Shown here: piece by piece, positions 61,432-64,000 of the stretch
Layout: each line of letters opens with the position of its first letter
How positions within the stretch are numbered: the stretch's first letter is position 1
Origin: Anaerostipes amylophilus
GTDB lineage: Bacteria > Bacillota > Clostridia > Lachnospirales > Lachnospiraceae
Length of the DNA stretch: 64,000 nucleotides
NCBI RefSeq assembly: GCF_025567365.1
Contig: NZ_JAOQJG010000007.1
Location: forward strand, 62,001 to 126,000
Direction of reading: 5' to 3'
Made by a program: the position numbers and the translations under genes
Notes under the pieces: model-generated
What the model saw: the letters and a program-made list of their open reading frames with translations, nothing else
The model's database searches: none
Told to the model about the DNA's origin: nothing

Positions 61432-62249
61432 TTTCTTTCTCCTTTTAATGCTCGCACAGTATCATCGTGCATAGTTTCTTTTTTCTTTTTATCGTGTTCT
61501 AAGTAGTAGGAATATATCAGGTCTAACATGATCAGTATTGGAAACTGAGGTGAGATAACATTTCCATGATCTAAGTATTTTCTTGATGCAATCAAGACTA
61601 ACTCATCACAGATATTTTCATAATCATCTCTATTCTTTCCTGTGATCAAAATGGTGTCGGCTCCTCTTTTTTTTGATTCTTCGAGTAAATAAAATACATC
61701 TTCACTTTCTCCACTGATACTGATTCCAATCACAAGACAGCCTTCTTTTTGGAATACTGCCTGCATTCTCATCAAATCTGGATCTTGAATGGAATTGATA
61801 TCTACTCCAATCCTCATAAATCTTAAGCGCATTTCTCTTGCAGCAAGGCCGGAACTTCCTTTTCCGCAGACAAATACTCTCCTTGCCTGTCCTAATTTCT
61901 CACAGATCCTTAGGATCTGTGCTTCGTCCATCAGGCTGTATGTCTTATTTAACAGTTCCTGGTAAGTGTTTAGAACCTGCCTTGTGTGTCCCGTGAGTTC
62001 TTTATTTTTCTCCTCAAATGTTTCCTCATATTGATAAATGAACTCACGGTATCCCCGATATCCGCATTTCTTTGCGAATCTCGATAAGGATGCTTCTGAC
62101 ACAAATAATCGTTTGGCAATCTCTTTGGCCGAAAAATCAACTTTCTTCTGATTCTTCATAAAGAAATCTGCAATTGTTCTTTCCAGTGCTGTAAAATTTT
62201 CATAATTGGATTCAATGATCGGTATCACTGATTTTACATAATAGTCCAT
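61428..62249 (-). CDS. MurR/RpiR-family regulator (SIS domain)
   Basis: Regulator of 273 residues: N-terminal RpiR helix-turn-helix (TALERTIADFFMKNQKKVDFSAKEIAKRLFVSEASLSRFAKKCGYRGYREF, 20-70) and a C-terminal SIS phosphosugar-binding domain (FVCGKGSSGLAAREM and IGISISGESEDV). It lies between nanE and nagB and is the likely controller of this operon, sensing an amino-sugar phosphate. Confidence 0.92.
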   Translation of the reverse strand: MDYYVKSVIPIIESNYENFTALERTIADFFMKNQKKVDFSAKEIAKRLFVSEASLSRFAKKCGYRGYREFIYQYEETFEEKNKELTGHTRQVLNTYQELLNKTYSLMDEAQILRICEKLGQARRVFVCGKGSSGLAAREMRLRFMRIGVDINSIQDPDLMRMQAVFQKEGCLVIGISISGESEDVFYLLEESKKRGADTILITGKNRDDYENICDELVLIASRKYLDHGNVISPQFPILIMLDLIYSYYLEHDKKKKETMHDDTVRALKGERK

Positions 62250-62267
62250 CGTATTGATCCTTTTTAT

Positions 62268-62954
62268 CTATTTGATCGCATCTGCAAATGTCTTTGTGAT
62301 CAGCTGTGGTCTTGTAATTGCTGATCCTACAACTGCACAGTATGCTCCTAACTCTAACACTCTCTTTAATTTCTCTGGTGTGTTGATATTTCCTTCTGCA
62401 ATGACTGGATGTTTTACTTTGGAAAGGATGGTTCTTAAGATTTCAAAATCATTTTCATCAATCTTAAGATTTTTACTTTGTTTCGTATATCCAACCATGG
62501 TTGTTCCAATAAAATCAAATCCTAATTCATCCGCATGTAGTGCTTCTTCAATGGTTGAGCAGTCTGCCATTAACAGCTGGTCTGGATATTTTTCTTTGAT
62601 CTGATGGAAAAATTTATCTAATGTCTGTCCGTTTGGACGACTGGAAATCGTTGCATCTAATGCGATGATCTCTGGTTTTGCTTCCATTAGTTCATCGACC
62701 TCTTTGATCGTTGGTGTAATATAAATCTCACAGTCATCGTAATTTCTCTTGATGATCCCGATCACTGGAAGATCTACCTGTGTTTTGATCTCTTTGATAT
62801 CTTCTGGTGTATTTGCACGGATTCCTGATGCTCCGCCCTGTTTTGCAGCAAGTGCCATTCTTCCCATAATGAAAGAAGAGTGCAGGGGTTCATCTGGCAA
62901 TGCCTGACATGATACGATCAGTTTTCCTTTTAAATTCTCAATTCTTGGATTCAT
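62268..62954 (-). CDS. nanE: N-acylglucosamine-6-phosphate 2-epimerase
   Basis: TIM-barrel epimerase of 228 residues converting ManNAc-6-P to GlcNAc-6-P. The start MNPRIENLKGKLIVSCQALPDEPLHSS at 62954 has GAGAGGAAT upstream; the earlier ATG in the promoter is rejected. The active-site segments IGIIKRNYDDCEIYITPT, ALDATISSRPNG and IAEGNINTPEKL are clear. First gene of the operon; NagA, needed next, is not in this window. Confidence 0.95.
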   Translation of the reverse strand: MNPRIENLKGKLIVSCQALPDEPLHSSFIMGRMALAAKQGGASGIRANTPEDIKEIKTQVDLPVIGIIKRNYDDCEIYITPTIKEVDELMEAKPEIIALDATISSRPNGQTLDKFFHQIKEKYPDQLLMADCSTIEEALHADELGFDFIGTTMVGYTKQSKNLKIDENDFEILRTILSKVKHPVIAEGNINTPEKLKRVLELGAYCAVVGSAITRPQLITKTFADAIK

Positions 62955-62994
62955 TTTAATTCCTCTCTTACGTGCTTTCGCTTTCGATACTTTT

Positions 62995-63022
62995 AGTATA
63001 TCCATTTTAAAATTAATTTCAA
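62995..63022 (-). promoter_or_regulatory. Promoter of nanE operon
   Basis: Minus-strand TTGAAA (63017-63022) and TATACT (62995-63000), 16-nt spacer. A GAAAG-N2-CTTTC repeat at 63041-63052 upstream is a possible RpiR site. The gap to the RNase P terminator shows nothing more. Confidence 0.6.
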
Positions 63023-63156
63023 GTTCTATTGATAATTTTGAAAGTTCTTTCATAGCTAGCTTAAAAACTTCCTTTTTTTACTGTTTTTCTTGTTATTTCT
63101 GCAATTTCTTTCAAGAATTTCTCCATTTTCTGAAAGAAATGAATTCTTCTATAAAC

Positions 63157-63193
63157 TAAAAAAGAAGCTGCAAGATTCCTCTCACAACTTCTC
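63157..63193 (-). terminator. Terminator of RNase P RNA
   Basis: Minus-strand GAAGTTG pairs (with a wobble) with CAGCTTC around a 14-nt loop, followed by TTTTTTAG. Confidence 0.8.
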
Positions 63194-63210
63194 TGATATT
63201 TCTCTTATAA

Positions 63211-63560
63211 CGCTTAGCCAGACGATAAGCCGGGTTATGTCGTTGAATGGTCATCTATCTCGACTTGCTGTTACCAGCAAGCTCCAGCGACCCACCTGAA
63301 AACAGATCGGGCCGATCTATCGTTTTCATCTCGGTCTTGCTTCGGATGAGGTTTACATATGCCCTGCCTGTTACCAGCCAGGCGGTAAGCTCTTACCTTA
63401 CCATTTCACCCTTACCACTTATGTGGCGGTATATTTCTGTTGCACTAGCTTGAGGGTTGCCCCTACCGGACGTTATCCGGCATCCTGCCCTGTGAAGCCC
63501 GGACTTTCCTCACCGTTTCCCTTTCGTCTGAAACGGCGCGACCATTTGTCCGACTAAGCG
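63211..63560 (-). ncRNA. rnpB: RNase P RNA (M1-type)
   Basis: The minus strand shows GAGGAAAGTCCGGGCTTCACAGGGC, a conserved RNase P segment in two overlapping parts, AAGGGTGAAATGGTAAGG, and the 3' ACATAACCCGGCTTATCG. The ends pair (CTAAGCG with CGCTTAG, stem P1), giving about 350 nt. This ribozyme trims tRNA 5' leaders. Own terminator at 63157-63193. It lies 19 bases downstream of the nucleoside kinase gene. Confidence 0.95.
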
Positions 63561-63579
63561 CCAATTATTATATCACATC

Positions 63580-64000
63580 TTACACGTCAAAGCAACTACC
63601 ACCGATAAATTCTCTTAAAAGAGACGTCTTTGGAATTGCTTCGCTTGGAATATTTAAGAAATATTCTAAAAATTTTAATAGTCTTTTTGCTTCCTGATAC
63701 TCAGGACAATCTTTTGGAACTGCAAAAAGCAAAGGTTCCGCATATTGTTTCAGTACCGCGATCTCATAGACTTGTGCAGAATTAAACATGACATCTGCTT
63801 CTTCCTGATATGGGAAGATATTGTCTTCTTCTCCCTTTCTTACGGAATCCCATCTGGAGATGGTCTCTCTGGCATCATTTCCTCTTGTCATCGCGTCTCT
63901 TACGATTCTTCGCAATAATCTTCCATCGGAACTTGGTATTCTGTTATGTTCATCCAAATTGATCTGATTTAATGCACTGACATAGATTCTGTATTTTGCA
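63580..64000 (-). CDS. Nucleoside (uridine-like) kinase, C-terminal part
   Basis: The reading frame stays open to the window edge. Visible residues include KYRIYVSALNQINLDEHNRIPSSDGRLLRRIVRDAMTRGNDA in two parts, DVMFNSAQVYEIAVLKQYAEPLL and SLLREFIGGSCFDV at the end. These match the C-terminus of the long Clostridial nucleoside kinases (TGS plus phosphoribulokinase/uridine kinase domains, about 550 residues); the P-loop is outside the window. About 140 codons are present. Confidence 0.85.
   Translation of the reverse strand, partial: AKYRIYVSALNQINLDEHNRIPSSDGRLLRRIVRDAMTRGNDARETISRWDSVRKGEEDNIFPYQEEADVMFNSAQVYEIAVLKQYAEPLLFAVPKDCPEYQEAKRLLKFLEYFLNIPSEAIPKTSLLREFIGGSCFDV

Noticed and set aside
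1..64000. CRISPR array, prophage, plasmid origin or integrated conjugative element
   Set aside because: No regularly spaced direct repeats, cas genes, integrase, relaxase or phage structural genes were seen.

Overview
The window reads as chromosomal DNA of a low-GC anaerobic Firmicute of the Lachnospiraceae, most like Anaerostipes. This is inferred from gene content (glycyl-radical enzyme with activase, BFD-like 2Fe-2S protein, DUF711/ACT pair, TrpXYZ-type transporter with a T-box, Lachnospiraceae-type DUF1703 ATPases) and AT-rich sigma-A promoters; no rRNA is present to fix the species. Most genes lie on the minus strand.

Layout. 1-1000: truncated 4Fe-4S protein and a small unknown gene. 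1.3-7.0 kb: HAD phosphatase and the hrcA-grpE-dnaK-dnaJ heat-shock operon under a CIRCE operator. 7.1-12.8 kb: small membrane protein, then a catabolic cluster (DeoR regulator, fructose-6-phosphate-aldolase-like enzyme, radical-SAM activase, dehydratase-type glycyl-radical enzyme) whose composition matches the E. coli anhydroglycolysis genes ybiW/pflD-fsaA/B. 12.9-16.4 kb: SdpR/SdpI-type pair with operators, HAD phosphatase, a decayed transglutaminase-like gene, YczE-like membrane protein. 16.5-25.6 kb: housekeeping (tyrS, DUF711-ACT, WalJ-like hydrolase, coaE, polA, cysK with an Rrf2 regulator). 25.6-29.5 kb: lipoprotein, NUDIX hydrolase, tRNA-Leu, BFD-like protein, AI-2E permease, 6S RNA, DUF5662. 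29.6-35.7 kb: gltB-gltD.

35.9-41.9 kb is accessory: MATE exporter, membrane acyltransferase, DUF1703 ATPase/nuclease, HEAT-repeat-like protein and a 203-bp palindromic element. 41.9-49.2 kb: iron alcohol dehydrogenase, queuosine precursor operon queD-queE-folE-queC behind a preQ1-I riboswitch, fructose-type PTS permease with repeated operator sites, RsmH-like methyltransferase. 49.2-56.6 kb: second DUF1703 protein, LysR regulator, small unknown protein, two-gene FtsX-type ABC system with tandem operators, decayed IS91-family element. 56.6-64 kb: tryptophan ABC operon under a Trp T-box, SleB-like hydrolase, DUF1703 gene remnant, nanE-rpiR-nagB amino-sugar operon, RNase P RNA, truncated nucleoside kinase.

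Functional links. The aldolase, activase and glycyl-radical enzyme probably form one inducible sugar-phosphate pathway: promoters of the aldolase and radical enzyme share a 16-bp upstream element. NanE and NagB pass ManNAc-6-P towards fructose-6-P, although NagA is absent here. Four RNA-level controls are recognisable: Trp T-box, preQ1-I riboswitch, an RBS-masking hairpin near 52.2 kb (inferred), and 6S RNA. Traces of gene loss (IS91 remnants at two sites, frameshifted transglutaminase, DUF1703 tail) mark the plastic parts.
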